A stretch of 51,520 nucleotides of DNA from Lachnospiraceae bacterium (GTDB taxonomy: Bacteria; Bacillota; Clostridia; Lachnospirales; Lachnospiraceae), in the NCBI GenBank assembly GCA_017448845.1, contig JAFSKT010000148.1, positions 1 to 51,520 on the forward strand, read 5' to 3'. Every line of letters starts with the position of its first letter. The stretch's first letter is position 1. Below the pieces are notes generated by a model, which was given only the letters and a program-made list of their open reading frames with translations, did no database searches and was not told where the DNA came from. Shown here in pieces: positions 27,301-35,612 of the stretch. A program made the position numbers and the translations under genes.

Positions 27301-27724
27301 CGAGTTCATCGATCCCTCCCGCTACAGGCTTATCACAAAGAATAACAAAAGGGCCTCTGTTTCCATCGATGGCATAAACGCCATAAGAGCGGACAAGCTT
27401 CCCTATTTCATGATCAAATTCAAGGGTAAGGAGCACAAGGCAGCAAGGAAGAGCTTTAAGAATAAGGAATTCGATTTTGGCATAACACCCATCCTTCTTA
27501 CAAAGGACAAGGTGACCTTCGGGGATATAAAGCAGAATGACTACGGCGAGATAGCGTTTAAGAAAGTGACCTACCACTCCGATATACTGGATAAGGATGT
27601 GAAGCTGAAATATAACAGTGATATCCATAAGACAGACTATATAGTAGAAGCGGACCCCAACAACGGAAATATTTCCATTGTGGGTAAGAACGACTACTAC
27701 GGCCAGGTCTTTTACAAAAAGTAA
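24317..27724 (+). CDS. large secreted surface protein, DUF6273-like N-terminal domain
   Basis: This 1135-residue protein has a signal peptide (LIPAALCTMAAVCLLDTADA). The first domain (about 55-290) resembles DUF6273-type extracellular domains (W-K-D-S-R-L-S-R-T-MN, then the hydrophobic FTDVELSAV). Several beta-sandwich, Ig-like stretches follow. The C-terminal 150 residues end with a GKNDYYGQVFYKK motif, close to GKGDYKG in the other two surface proteins here. No transmembrane anchor or LPxTG is seen, so it is either released or bound to the wall non-covalently. The function is unknown. The ribosome site is weak (AAAAGGG, 14 bases upstream). A small CGGGA/TCCCG palindrome (27726-27739) lies between this gene and the next. 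Confidence 0.65.
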   Translation: MNEKNSLKKLIPAALCTMAAVCLLDTADAPAYDYTGKTVDNIMLGTSEMKKPDRPGDSSDAWHGSYVYLGTYKPSFTDTKRSIKFRVLDPAASGFRTDNKKSVFLDCDSVLFTECFNPDRSTENANIWKDSRLSRTMNDPEGTLLKVKAPFTDVELSAVTESRQASLEVKSEENGGYLPDFVVKHHSYHRKHDNYYDAKYYTVPLNGEKFFCLDASDLFNGDYGYPLTLEPFSEQAKIRKKTEVGVMGGYGRKYWTRNPYVISERSEDTNHGRAGAVTTVANGAPFALVQDSLVNNYLYISPACNIDMEKVLFSSVVNGRKGASDAEYKLTLVDDKMKLYVPSHITRVDDKVIIPYALEGDRSGNATQISVMVLDKEYKAEDKKGIRILDYKPVKRINDGSIDSGYVNYDLPSSLPEDYYVYLVAEDINGGTLTDYASAPQKVDIPSDDSTAIVMVGGLDRPVAELPLDSEVDFDHAGAAGAAAPTVNVQWYDSQGSAVGGNAEKDKTYRAHIILQGEFQPGVIVYFVGPNGKEDVITNLTGEDPRLTIDIANDTIIIRTDQYESRKRRFVTVSGPDITDIPGVVNGSFYEDDINVYNSKYGDQEKVLNTLGNHNLKLKALREGRHENPVELPLSWSVSHYDDEGQSIAGFDSSSNAVNVFKWEVGSCDDYDSNNQMLSGTISIKNMGAKIQRVDLAGFKDPVIGERIVDANDLVVAAEASDTRTSGEVIKGKAELFWVAGDEEVTYLDEVEPGTIATYNTVYTPLIFLYSNDDYEFEDREWSTKNVSVTLNNKTVSDDNLTIAGNLLCVFPGETKTPKRKILELIRPSRPERFEKEYTAENVVSSNELGKTATLKFEGETEPLTEDVDVIWSLEGATYNDADSAVNTFYWKADETQIKNYDADLIYTDGYASILNKEKEEEKKDPVPEETVSENRTSVSVNVLGDLYELNWNDTVSGNGKKHVAVGMKQDGTLYKPKNTKGKQSDIGVRVYKNGEFIDPSRYRLITKNNKRASVSIDGINAIRADKLPYFMIKFKGKEHKAARKSFKNKEFDFGITPILLTKDKVTFGDIKQNDYGEIAFKKVTYHSDILDKDVKLKYNSDIHKTDYIVEADPNNGNISIVGKNDYYGQVFYKK

Positions 27725-27768
27725 ACGGGATATATCCCGGCTCTCCATGAAAGAAGTGAGGAAGCGGT

Positions 27769-30700
27769 ATGTTAGGAAAGAAATGGAAGAATTTAAGTTC
27801 ACTGAGGAAGAAAGCTTTTGCTGTGGCGCTTTCCACGGCTGTTGTGAGTTCCACCTTAAATATCGGGAGCTACGTGGTAAGCGCGGACAGCTCTCTTGAG
27901 GGGAGGGTCATAACCGCCTTCGAGGAGCTGCCTGAAGAAATTGCATATCAGTACCTGCCGGTAGGCGCTCCGGAAAGCGATATCAATTTTCCGGACAGAC
28001 TTAATGTGACCATTTATTCCGAGGATCCCGAGGAGGAAGAACCTGCTGAAGAGGAGGAGTCCTCCGAAGAAGAGCCCTCCGAAGAAGAGGAGGAAAACCC
28101 TTCTGAAGAGAGCGGAGAGGAGCCTTCCGATGAGGAGGGTGATAACGGAGAACCCGGGGATAGTGAAGAACCCACTGAAGAAGGGGGCAATGAAGAGCCC
28201 GGGGAACAGCCGGAAGAAGAGCCGGGAGAAGAATCGGGAGAAGAACCTTCAGAGCAGCCCGGGGAAGAGCCTTCAGAGCAGCCTGCAGAAGAGCCTGCGG
28301 AGGAACAGCCTTCAGAGCAGCCTGCAGAAGAGCCTGCGGAGGAACAGCCCGCAGAACAGCCTGCAGAAGAACCTGCGGAACAGCCCGCAGAAGAACCTGC
28401 AGAGGAACCTGCGGAACAGCCCACAGAACAGCCCGCGGAAGAACCGGCGGAACAGCCTGCAGAACAGCCTGCAGAGGGTGAAGGCACCGAGGTTTCAGCT
28501 ATTACGGACGGCGTCATAAATGCCTTCATGCCCGTAAAGGTCTATGCTTCCGAAACCGTAAGGGAGCTTCCCGACGGAGAGCACAAGGTGCTTAGGAAGG
28601 TGAAGTGGAAGCTTAACAGGGAAAAGAGCACCTATGGCAGCTATTTCCAGGCGGTATTTGCGGATGATGTATTTGTCTATGAGCCGGATATCAGTGTTTA
28701 CGGCCTGACCAGCGACGTGGAGCTTCCCGAGATCAGAGTCACCATTGTGAGCGGGGAGGAGGAGCCTTCCACAGAGGAGAGAGAGGAAGAAGAAAAGACC
28801 GCCTCTCCTGCACTCAGCCAGTTCTCTGTTGTAGGCGGAGTTAAAGTGTCTGTTGATGCGGATGCCGGAGTATTCCCGGAGGGAGCCCTGATCCATGTAA
28901 GGAGGGTTGACGGCGAATCCGCTGAGAGGATCGAAGAGAGCGTAAACAGTGAGAATGCCCGGAGTTTTGACATTACTGTTACTGATATGGACGGAAATGA
29001 GATACAGCCGGATACTTCCGCAGGAAAGGTAAGGGTTACCTTCAGCGGCATAGATACTTCCGGAGAAGGGCTAAAAGTATATCACTTTGATGATGACTTA
29101 AGCCTCCCTGAAGAGCTGAAGGCCGAAGTGGATGAGGCGAATAAAAGCGCAGCGGTTGAGGCGGATCATTTCTCCGTATATACAGTAGTGACGGAAGAAG
29201 AGCGGGGGATAGATATCGTCGGGAAGTCCGTAAAGGATATCATCAATGAACTGGTGACCCCTTACAGCGGTGAGTATGACGGTGAAGCCCATGATTCGGT
29301 TTCCTTTAACGATGTGTGCACGGAGGAGATAAAGAAGACCTTTACCTTTAAGTCGGGCACATCCACGGATTTCTCAAGTGAGATACCCCAGATCACAGAT
29401 GCCGGTGAATATGTTATTTCCGTAAGATGCAAGGTGGACGGACAGGAGCTGGAAGGGACTATCCGGCCCATCGTAAGCCAGAAACCCATTACAGAGGCCA
29501 TGGTAACGGTTTCCGATTCCTATTATATGGGAAAAGCCATAGAGAACGCAGTTGTAAAGGACGGGGACAATGTCCTTGATAGGGATGTGGATTATACGGC
29601 AGCCTACTCCAATAACGTGAATGTGGGCACCGCTAAGGTCACCATCACTGGAAAGGGCAATTATAAGGGATCCATAAGCCGTTCCTTTAAGATCATACAG
29701 TACAGCGGAAGCTATAAGCTTAAATATGACGGAAGCACCACCATTGCGGACTGGTATAAGGACAGCGTCACGGTAACGGCTGACGGATATACCATCACCG
29801 ATGATCCGGAGGGGACCTTTGCCGCAGAGTATATCCTTACAGGTACCACGAAGAATGTATCAAAGGCGGTATATCTCAGGGTTTCCGATAACGGCGTTAT
29901 CGCCACCATTGCAGGTCCCGTGAATTTCGACCCCAATCCCCCCAAGGGGACCATAAAGGTAAAGGGTAAGACCTTCAGCGGTCTGCAGGAGGAAAAAAAG
30001 ACCTTTGCCTATACCAACGAAGCCCAGAAGATTACCGTCACAAGTGACGATACCTTCAACGGTTCCGGCGTGAAGAGGACGGATTACTATATCACAAATA
30101 AGTGTTATACGGATAAGAAGGACGTAAAGGACGCTGCCGGGGACGAATGGGAGGTTTACGATCCCGATCCCAAGCCGGGACTTAAGGAAAATAAGCTTAA
30201 CTACGTCTATGTAAGAGTGACGGACAAGGTGGGAAATGAAGCCTATATCTCCACCCAGGGTATATGGTACGACACGAAGAAGCCCACCATAAAGAGCGCA
30301 AAGGCTTCCGAGATAAAGGATACATCCGCGGATCTTACGGTAAAGGCCTCCGACGGAGAGAGCGGAGTCGAGTACTATTACAGTCTTGTTAAAAAGAAGA
30401 GCGAGAAGGCTCCGAAGAAAGCGGTTGATGTAAAGAACAGCGGAAGCAAGACGGAGGACGGTGAGTTTGAGCTTACCGGTCTCACAGCTTCCACGGCTTA
30501 TGTCGCATACTCCGTAGTGGAGGACAAGGCCGGGAATTTAAGTGAGATCAAGGAGACAAAGATCTCCACAAAGGCTGCGGACAATAAGTCCGGTTCGGAC
30601 AGCGATGCAGCTAAAGGAGCTGCGGGTTCCTCTTCAACAGCTGCAGCGGGCGGTGCCGGCGGAGCAGCGGGTGGTGCCGGCGGCGCAGCAGGTGCGGCAG

Positions 30701-31569
30701 GCGGTTCGGCAGGAGCCGGAGGCAGCAATGTCAAAGGAAAGACGGCTCTGGCAGAAAAGGATAAGGATAACGGCAAAACCGAAGAGGGATCAAAGGATGA
30801 GATCATACCGGATAAGATCCCCTATATCGAGGACGCCACCGAGGGCATAACCATAGGCCGTGAGAATACCAGCGGCTGGCCCCGTATTGATAACGAGGTA
30901 AAGGATGCGGATGCACCCGCCAGGATCACGGTGAATATGAACGGCGAGAGCAAGGTTCCCGCTTCAGTCCTTAATGATATCAAGGACAGGGACATTGCAA
31001 TCCGTTTCGTGATGAACGATGATGTGTCCTGGACCGTGAACGGTCTTTCCTTCACGGATGAGGCAAAGGATGTGGATTTCAGGGTAAAGACCAATACCAA
31101 GAACATTCCCTCTTCACTGATAAATGAGATAGCTGATGTCTATCCCCATGTGAACCTGACTTTAGACCATGAGGGTGACTTCGGTTTCACCGCAATAATG
31201 GGATTAAACGTGGGAGAGAGCAATAGGAATCTCCATGCGAATCTGTATTATTACAACGAGGGTGACAGCAGCCTTGAATTTATGTCCTCTTCCGAGGTGG
31301 ATGAAAAGGGCCATGCCACATTTGACTTCACCCACGCTTCGGATTATACCGTGATAATGCGCGGCGATGCTCTCACTGAGAAGTCCGCTGCGGCGCTGGC
31401 TGTAAGGAATACATCCGGCGGAGAAACTGATGATATGGGAAGCTCAGGCGTTTCTAATGTTCCGAGGAAGAATAACAGGCTGTGGCTCCTTATCATCTCC
31501 ATTGTGAGTATCCTCCTCTGCGTCCTGATCCTGTTCATGCCCGAGAAAAGGAAGAACGCATACGGTTAA
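27769..31569 (+). CDS. giant membrane-anchored surface protein with Glu/Pro-rich stalk
   Basis: This 1266-residue protein starts at ATG 27769 with GAGG upstream. Its signal peptide ends near VSA (residue 39). Residues about 84-237 are a Glu/Pro/Ala/Gln repeat (EEPAEQPAEE type), probably an extended wall-spanning or variable stalk. Beta-rich domains follow, including an MBG/YDG-like repeat near 573-645 with GKGNYKGS, and an Ala/Gly-rich linker at about 959-986. One C-terminal membrane helix (about 1237-1258) has a basic tail. There is no LPxTG, so it is held in the membrane. Its stop codon directly abuts the next start (TAA-ATG), so it is co-expressed with the two-component pair downstream. 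Confidence 0.72.
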   Translation: MLGKKWKNLSSLRKKAFAVALSTAVVSSTLNIGSYVVSADSSLEGRVITAFEELPEEIAYQYLPVGAPESDINFPDRLNVTIYSEDPEEEEPAEEEESSEEEPSEEEEENPSEESGEEPSDEEGDNGEPGDSEEPTEEGGNEEPGEQPEEEPGEESGEEPSEQPGEEPSEQPAEEPAEEQPSEQPAEEPAEEQPAEQPAEEPAEQPAEEPAEEPAEQPTEQPAEEPAEQPAEQPAEGEGTEVSAITDGVINAFMPVKVYASETVRELPDGEHKVLRKVKWKLNREKSTYGSYFQAVFADDVFVYEPDISVYGLTSDVELPEIRVTIVSGEEEPSTEEREEEEKTASPALSQFSVVGGVKVSVDADAGVFPEGALIHVRRVDGESAERIEESVNSENARSFDITVTDMDGNEIQPDTSAGKVRVTFSGIDTSGEGLKVYHFDDDLSLPEELKAEVDEANKSAAVEADHFSVYTVVTEEERGIDIVGKSVKDIINELVTPYSGEYDGEAHDSVSFNDVCTEEIKKTFTFKSGTSTDFSSEIPQITDAGEYVISVRCKVDGQELEGTIRPIVSQKPITEAMVTVSDSYYMGKAIENAVVKDGDNVLDRDVDYTAAYSNNVNVGTAKVTITGKGNYKGSISRSFKIIQYSGSYKLKYDGSTTIADWYKDSVTVTADGYTITDDPEGTFAAEYILTGTTKNVSKAVYLRVSDNGVIATIAGPVNFDPNPPKGTIKVKGKTFSGLQEEKKTFAYTNEAQKITVTSDDTFNGSGVKRTDYYITNKCYTDKKDVKDAAGDEWEVYDPDPKPGLKENKLNYVYVRVTDKVGNEAYISTQGIWYDTKKPTIKSAKASEIKDTSADLTVKASDGESGVEYYYSLVKKKSEKAPKKAVDVKNSGSKTEDGEFELTGLTASTAYVAYSVVEDKAGNLSEIKETKISTKAADNKSGSDSDAAKGAAGSSSTAAAGGAGGAAGGAGGAAGAAGGSAGAGGSNVKGKTALAEKDKDNGKTEEGSKDEIIPDKIPYIEDATEGITIGRENTSGWPRIDNEVKDADAPARITVNMNGESKVPASVLNDIKDRDIAIRFVMNDDVSWTVNGLSFTDEAKDVDFRVKTNTKNIPSSLINEIADVYPHVNLTLDHEGDFGFTAIMGLNVGESNRNLHANLYYYNEGDSSLEFMSSSEVDEKGHATFDFTHASDYTVIMRGDALTEKSAAALAVRNTSGGETDDMGSSGVSNVPRKNNRLWLLIISIVSILLCVLILFMPEKRKNAYG
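28018..28480 (+). repeat. Glu/Pro/Gln-rich coding repeat
   Basis: Imperfect 12- to 27-base units such as GAACAGCCTGCAGAAGAGCC are repeated through this stretch of the surface protein gene. They encode strings of EEP, EQP and AEE. Slippage here would change stalk length in frame. The open minus-strand frame opposite is only a codon shadow. Confidence 0.8.
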
Positions 31570-32382
31570 ATGAAGATAATCGCTGTAGATGATGAGAAGA
31601 TCGCGCTGGAGGGTATCCTTCAGGAGATAGCCCACGCCGAGCCCGAGGCGGAGATAAACGGATTCCGTAAGGGTGAGGACGCATTCTCCTTCTGCGCGGA
31701 GAATGAGGGGGCAGATGTTGCCTTCCTTGACATAGAGATGCCGGGAATGGGGGGCGTTGCCCTGGCGAAAAAGCTTTTAACAAATTACCCGGATATAAAC
31801 ATCATCTTTACCACAGGCTATTCGGAATACGCCATAGAAGCCATAGACCTTCGGTGCAGCGGTTATATATTAAAGCCCGTTACGGCAAAAAAGATCCGGA
31901 AGGAACTGGATAATCTCAGAAATCCGATTGCGTCGGATAAGCAGGAAAAGCTATATGCCAGGGCTTTCGGTAAATTTGAAGTGTTCCTGGGAGGCAGACC
32001 GGTAAGGTTCCGTTATCAGAAGACTAAGGAACTGCTGGCCTTTCTTATAGACAGGCACGGCGTATTATGCAGCAACGTGGAGATAATATCCGCTCTCTGG
32101 GAGGATGATTCGCCGGAGAGTTCCCATGTGTCCTACTTAAAGAACATAAGGACGGATCTCGTTAATACTCTGGAGGAAAAGGGCTGCATACCCTGCATAA
32201 CCCGGGTCAGGGGAGAGATGGGGATACTGACAGACGCCATAGAATGCGATTATTACGAGTATCTTAAGAACAGGGATGTGAGCGGAGCCGAAAAGCTCTT
32301 CAAAGGGGAGTATATGTCCCAGTATCCCTGGGGTGAATATACTCTTGGAAAGCTCATAGAGGAGACCGGTAAATGGACCTGA
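31570..32382 (+). CDS. response regulator with winged-helix (SARP/OmpR-like) output
   Basis: This 270-residue protein starts directly at the previous stop codon. Residues 1-115 are a receiver: VDDE, phospho-acceptor Asp54 (FLDIEMPGMGG), FTTGYSEYA and LKPV. Residues about 130-215 form a winged helix of the OmpR/SARP type (FGKFEVFLGGRPVRFRYQKTKELLAFLI, LWEDDSPESSHVSYLKNIRTDL). This build occurs in Firmicutes regulators paired with LytS-type kinases. It overlaps the kinase gene by 10 bp. The CIS operon begins 87 bp after the kinase gene, so that operon is a plausible target, but the link is positional only. Confidence 0.85.
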   Translation: MKIIAVDDEKIALEGILQEIAHAEPEAEINGFRKGEDAFSFCAENEGADVAFLDIEMPGMGGVALAKKLLTNYPDINIIFTTGYSEYAIEAIDLRCSGYILKPVTAKKIRKELDNLRNPIASDKQEKLYARAFGKFEVFLGGRPVRFRYQKTKELLAFLIDRHGVLCSNVEIISALWEDDSPESSHVSYLKNIRTDLVNTLEEKGCIPCITRVRGEMGILTDAIECDYYEYLKNRDVSGAEKLFKGEYMSQYPWGEYTLGKLIEETGKWT

Positions 32383-33686
32383 AGAATGCATTTTTCTCCA
32401 TTGAGCTCTGGGGAGCGGTCTTCTGTGTGATCATAGGATTAAGCCTTTTCAGGACAGAGAAAAAGGGAAGGGGATACATTTTCCTGGCCCTGATGACGGC
32501 AGCCCTTTCGGTAATGCTCTTCTTTGATGCCATGGCCTGGTATTTCCGGGGAGCTGAGGGGAAAGCGGCATGGGTCATGGTAAGAGCGGGAAACGCGTTA
32601 TCCTTCCTGATGTTATTTATCCTGCCGGCGCTCTTTTATCCCTACTTTTTCTCCACTGTGGAGAAGGAAGAAGGGAGGGAAAGGCTACAGTGGCTGGCAC
32701 CTGCGGTGTATGGTATCAGTATTTTCAGTATCATACTCCTTACGATCTCCCAGTTTAACGGGATGCTCTATTATATCGACGACGGGAATGTTTACCACAG
32801 GGGAAGCTGGTTTCTTTTCGTATCGGCGCTGTATCTGCTGGTGCTGCTGATCCTGCTTTTTGCGGCGCTGTATGAGAGAAAGAGTATATCGAAGGACAGG
32901 CTTCCGGGTATCTTATTTTTTACGGTATTTCCCCTGGCAGCCGTGGTGGTTCAGATGTTTCATTACGGCTGGCCCGTACTTAATCTAGTCCTGGTACTTG
33001 GAGCGGCAAATATCTTTGCGGCGGAGATAAGACGTAAGACCAATATACTTGAAACCCAGGAAGACAGGATAGGGGTGCAGAATGAAGAGATAGTGAATCT
33101 GCAGACCAGGATCGCACTTTCACAGATAAAGCCCCATTTCCTGTATAATGCGCTGAATTCCATTTACATCCTCTGCGGTTCCGATCTTGAGACGGGCAGG
33201 AACGCCATCTCTGACCTGTCGGATTATCTGAGGATGAATATCGGTTCCATAGAGAGTGTGGCTCCCATTCCCTTTGAAAAGGAGATGGAGCATGTGAACA
33301 CCTACATGTCCATAGAAAAGCTCAGGTTCGGGGAGGATCTTGATTTCAGCGTCATCACCCCGGTAACGGATTTCCTTCTTCCGGCCCTTACCCTGCAGCC
33401 TCTGGTGGAAAATGCGGTGCGTCACGGAATAGTTCCCACCGGAAGAGAGGGGATAATCCTCATAACCACCAGGGAAACCGAACAGCACTATGTCATTTCC
33501 ATAACGGACAACGGCATGGGCTTTGATATAAAAAGTCTTGATACGGACGAGGGAAAGCATATAGGTATACGAAACGTCCGCGAGAGGCTTAAAATGCAGA
33601 TGAATGCTACACTTGAGATCTCTTCCATACCGGGAAGCGGTACGGAAGTTACAGTCAGGATACCTAAACAGAACGCGATACGCTGA
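32373..33686 (+). CDS. LytS/His_kinase-family sensor histidine kinase
   Basis: This 437-residue protein has about six or seven membrane helices in the first 215 residues, then a short coiled coil. The PF06580-type phospho-acceptor region carries His255 in QIKPHFLYNALNSIY, and the ATPase region shows PLVENAVRHG, ITDNGMGF and GIRNVRERL. It is the cognate kinase of the overlapping response regulator. The sensor is a 7TM-like membrane bundle with no recognisable extracellular domain, suggesting a membrane-derived or membrane-diffusible signal. Confidence is high in the class and low in the signal. Confidence 0.88.
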   Translation: MDLKNAFFSIELWGAVFCVIIGLSLFRTEKKGRGYIFLALMTAALSVMLFFDAMAWYFRGAEGKAAWVMVRAGNALSFLMLFILPALFYPYFFSTVEKEEGRERLQWLAPAVYGISIFSIILLTISQFNGMLYYIDDGNVYHRGSWFLFVSALYLLVLLILLFAALYERKSISKDRLPGILFFTVFPLAAVVVQMFHYGWPVLNLVLVLGAANIFAAEIRRKTNILETQEDRIGVQNEEIVNLQTRIALSQIKPHFLYNALNSIYILCGSDLETGRNAISDLSDYLRMNIGSIESVAPIPFEKEMEHVNTYMSIEKLRFGEDLDFSVITPVTDFLLPALTLQPLVENAVRHGIVPTGREGIILITTRETEQHYVISITDNGMGFDIKSLDTDEGKHIGIRNVRERLKMQMNATLEISSIPGSGTEVTVRIPKQNAIR

Positions 33687-33711
33687 AATTAGTGATTTAC
33701 AGGCTAAATTA

Positions 33712-33720
33712 TGATATAAT
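33712..33720 (+). promoter_or_regulatory. extended -10 promoter for the CIS operon
   Basis: TGATATAAT (33712-33720) is an extended -10 box; no convincing -35 lies 17 bp upstream, so an activator may be needed. It is the only promoter-like site I see before the 17-kb CIS operon, and it directly follows the two-component genes. Confidence 0.5.
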
Positions 33721-33776
33721 GTAGTGCTGCGTTTAATGGCACTTTATTATAAATTCTTTTTAAGACGGGGGAAATG

Positions 33777-35612
33777 ATGAGTAACAGCCAGCTTTATCCA
33801 TTTGAAAGAAACCGGTATTATCCCGGGAAACTGCTTACCAGCGCGGATTTTCAGGCGGAACAGAATTACCATATCAATAAGGGACGCTTCATCAACGGTC
33901 TCATGTATGGCTCCGGAGTTGTATGCGGATTGGGGGTCTTCAGTCTGGATGACCTTTCGGTCCTTATAGAGAGCGGAGTGGCCATAGACGGGACCGGAAG
34001 GGAGATAATCCTTGATACATCTGTGGTAAAGAAGATCTCTGCCATAGAAGGCTTTGACCGGTTGGAGACCGACACTGCCATCTTAAAGATACGCTATAAC
34101 GAGCAGGATGTTCACAGCGTATATTCCGTAAATCATAAGGAAGATGAGAAGGAATACGAATTTAACAGGATCGCGGAGGGTTATGAACTGTTCCTTGTAG
34201 ACAAGGAAGGAGAGACAGTTAACTATGACCCCGAGACGGAATTCCTGGCAAGGGAGATCCTCTTTAAGAGCGAAAACTATGTGGGCGAGGTTATGATGCC
34301 CGCCACTGTCTGCAAGGGTAAGAATGTAAAGATAGTCCTGGAGATCAGGAAAGTCAGTGACGAAGATGTCCGCTTAAGCTGCAGAGGCATCCTTGAGATA
34401 CCCGTCTTCCATACCCCCGATGATGAAAGCGAGCTGGAGATAGGCGTTGAGGATCTGAACCTGAAGATGGGCGAGAGTATCCGCAAGGAGTACTGGGTAA
34501 GAGTACTGGATAATGATGCGGAAGAAAGCGAACTCATTCTCCGCAGCGGCTCTGCTGCAGCTTTCGAAAACGAAAACGCCATCAATTCCTCTTCTCATTT
34601 CGCTATCCGCGTGAGACTCAGCAATTCCAGTCCCCTTGAGCTGGTAGGCAGGGAGACAGGGCGTATCAATCTGGAAATGCGGAACATGGAGCTTTCGGAT
34701 GACGCCATAAGCTTAGCCGAGATACAGATGGTGAGGAATGCAGGCAGCTACATCATTGAAAACATCCGCGATACCTCCGCAAAGAAATATGTTCTCACTC
34801 CGGCTCAGGAGATAATGAGAAATAACTACCTGTCCTACTATGTAAAGGATGTGGAGCTTAAGAAGAATAAAGACATTAAGGAAACCCCTGTACTTAAGAA
34901 TGCGGCTCCTTCCAAGGCAGGAGAATTTACAAATATAGCAACAGGTACCTTAGAGGTACCTCTCGGAAGAAATGCAAGGGAAGGCGATATCAGGTATTCA
35001 GGTGAGATCGCCCACGGCCTTGGCCCCGGAAACGTATATGTGGAGATAGGATATAACTTCGTATCCGACGATCCCGATATGGGCGCCAACCAGAAGAGCA
35101 CCATATACGGAAATCCCGAGCTTTTCAGCCAGCAGAACAACATCCTTGCCAGCGTGGAGACCGGCATCAAGGTCCTTAACGAAAAGGGCAGCTTCGTGGT
35201 AGCCGCCAGGCTTTTAAGGAATGTGGATTTCCTGGTACTGTCCTTCCGATGGGTAGCCATCCGCTTCCCTTCAGGAGATGATATCGAGCTTACGGAAGAT
35301 TATTACGACAAGAGCATATCCGTTGACACGCCTACCGTTATCATGGGCGGCAAGGAGAGCCACTTCTTCGGCGTAAGGTTCAATAACATGAAGGCCTGCA
35401 GCATTACCTATGAGCTCACCAGTCCCGGAAGCGGCGAGATAAGCTCTGACGGTATTTACACCGCACCTTCCAAGGAAGGTGTATATGAGATAAGGATCTA
35501 CTGCACCGATATGCCTGTCATCTGCACCTATGCCTATGCGATAGTCAAGAAAAAGATGTTAGATGATAAAAATGAAACTGATGTGACGGAGAAGACCGGG
35601 GACAGTAAATGA
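33777..35612 (+). CDS. CIS-operon protein with conserved N-terminal domain and Ig-like C-terminus
   Basis: This 611-residue protein starts at ATG 33777, five bases after GGGGG (33767-33771); an ATG at 33774 is too close. Residues about 5-90 form a conserved block (FERNRYYPGKLLTSADF, then GLMYGSGVVCGLGV). I know this block from proteins encoded beside extracellular contractile injection systems in other phyla, though its function is not established. The middle is beta-rich with no family I recognise. The last about 90 residues resemble a Big_2/Ig-like domain (YELTSPGSGEISSDGIYTAPSKEG). There is no signal peptide or membrane helix. As first gene of the operon it may be a baseplate-associated or cytosolic assembly part. 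Confidence 0.6.
   Translation: MSNSQLYPFERNRYYPGKLLTSADFQAEQNYHINKGRFINGLMYGSGVVCGLGVFSLDDLSVLIESGVAIDGTGREIILDTSVVKKISAIEGFDRLETDTAILKIRYNEQDVHSVYSVNHKEDEKEYEFNRIAEGYELFLVDKEGETVNYDPETEFLAREILFKSENYVGEVMMPATVCKGKNVKIVLEIRKVSDEDVRLSCRGILEIPVFHTPDDESELEIGVEDLNLKMGESIRKEYWVRVLDNDAEESELILRSGSAAAFENENAINSSSHFAIRVRLSNSSPLELVGRETGRINLEMRNMELSDDAISLAEIQMVRNAGSYIIENIRDTSAKKYVLTPAQEIMRNNYLSYYVKDVELKKNKDIKETPVLKNAAPSKAGEFTNIATGTLEVPLGRNAREGDIRYSGEIAHGLGPGNVYVEIGYNFVSDDPDMGANQKSTIYGNPELFSQQNNILASVETGIKVLNEKGSFVVAARLLRNVDFLVLSFRWVAIRFPSGDDIELTEDYYDKSISVDTPTVIMGGKESHFFGVRFNNMKACSITYELTSPGSGEISSDGIYTAPSKEGVYEIRIYCTDMPVICTYAYAIVKKKMLDDKNETDVTEKTGDSK

Noticed and set aside
31440..31569. LPxTG sortase anchor on the giant surface protein
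   Set aside because: The sequence before the C-terminal helix is SNVPRKN; no LPxTG-like pentapeptide is present.
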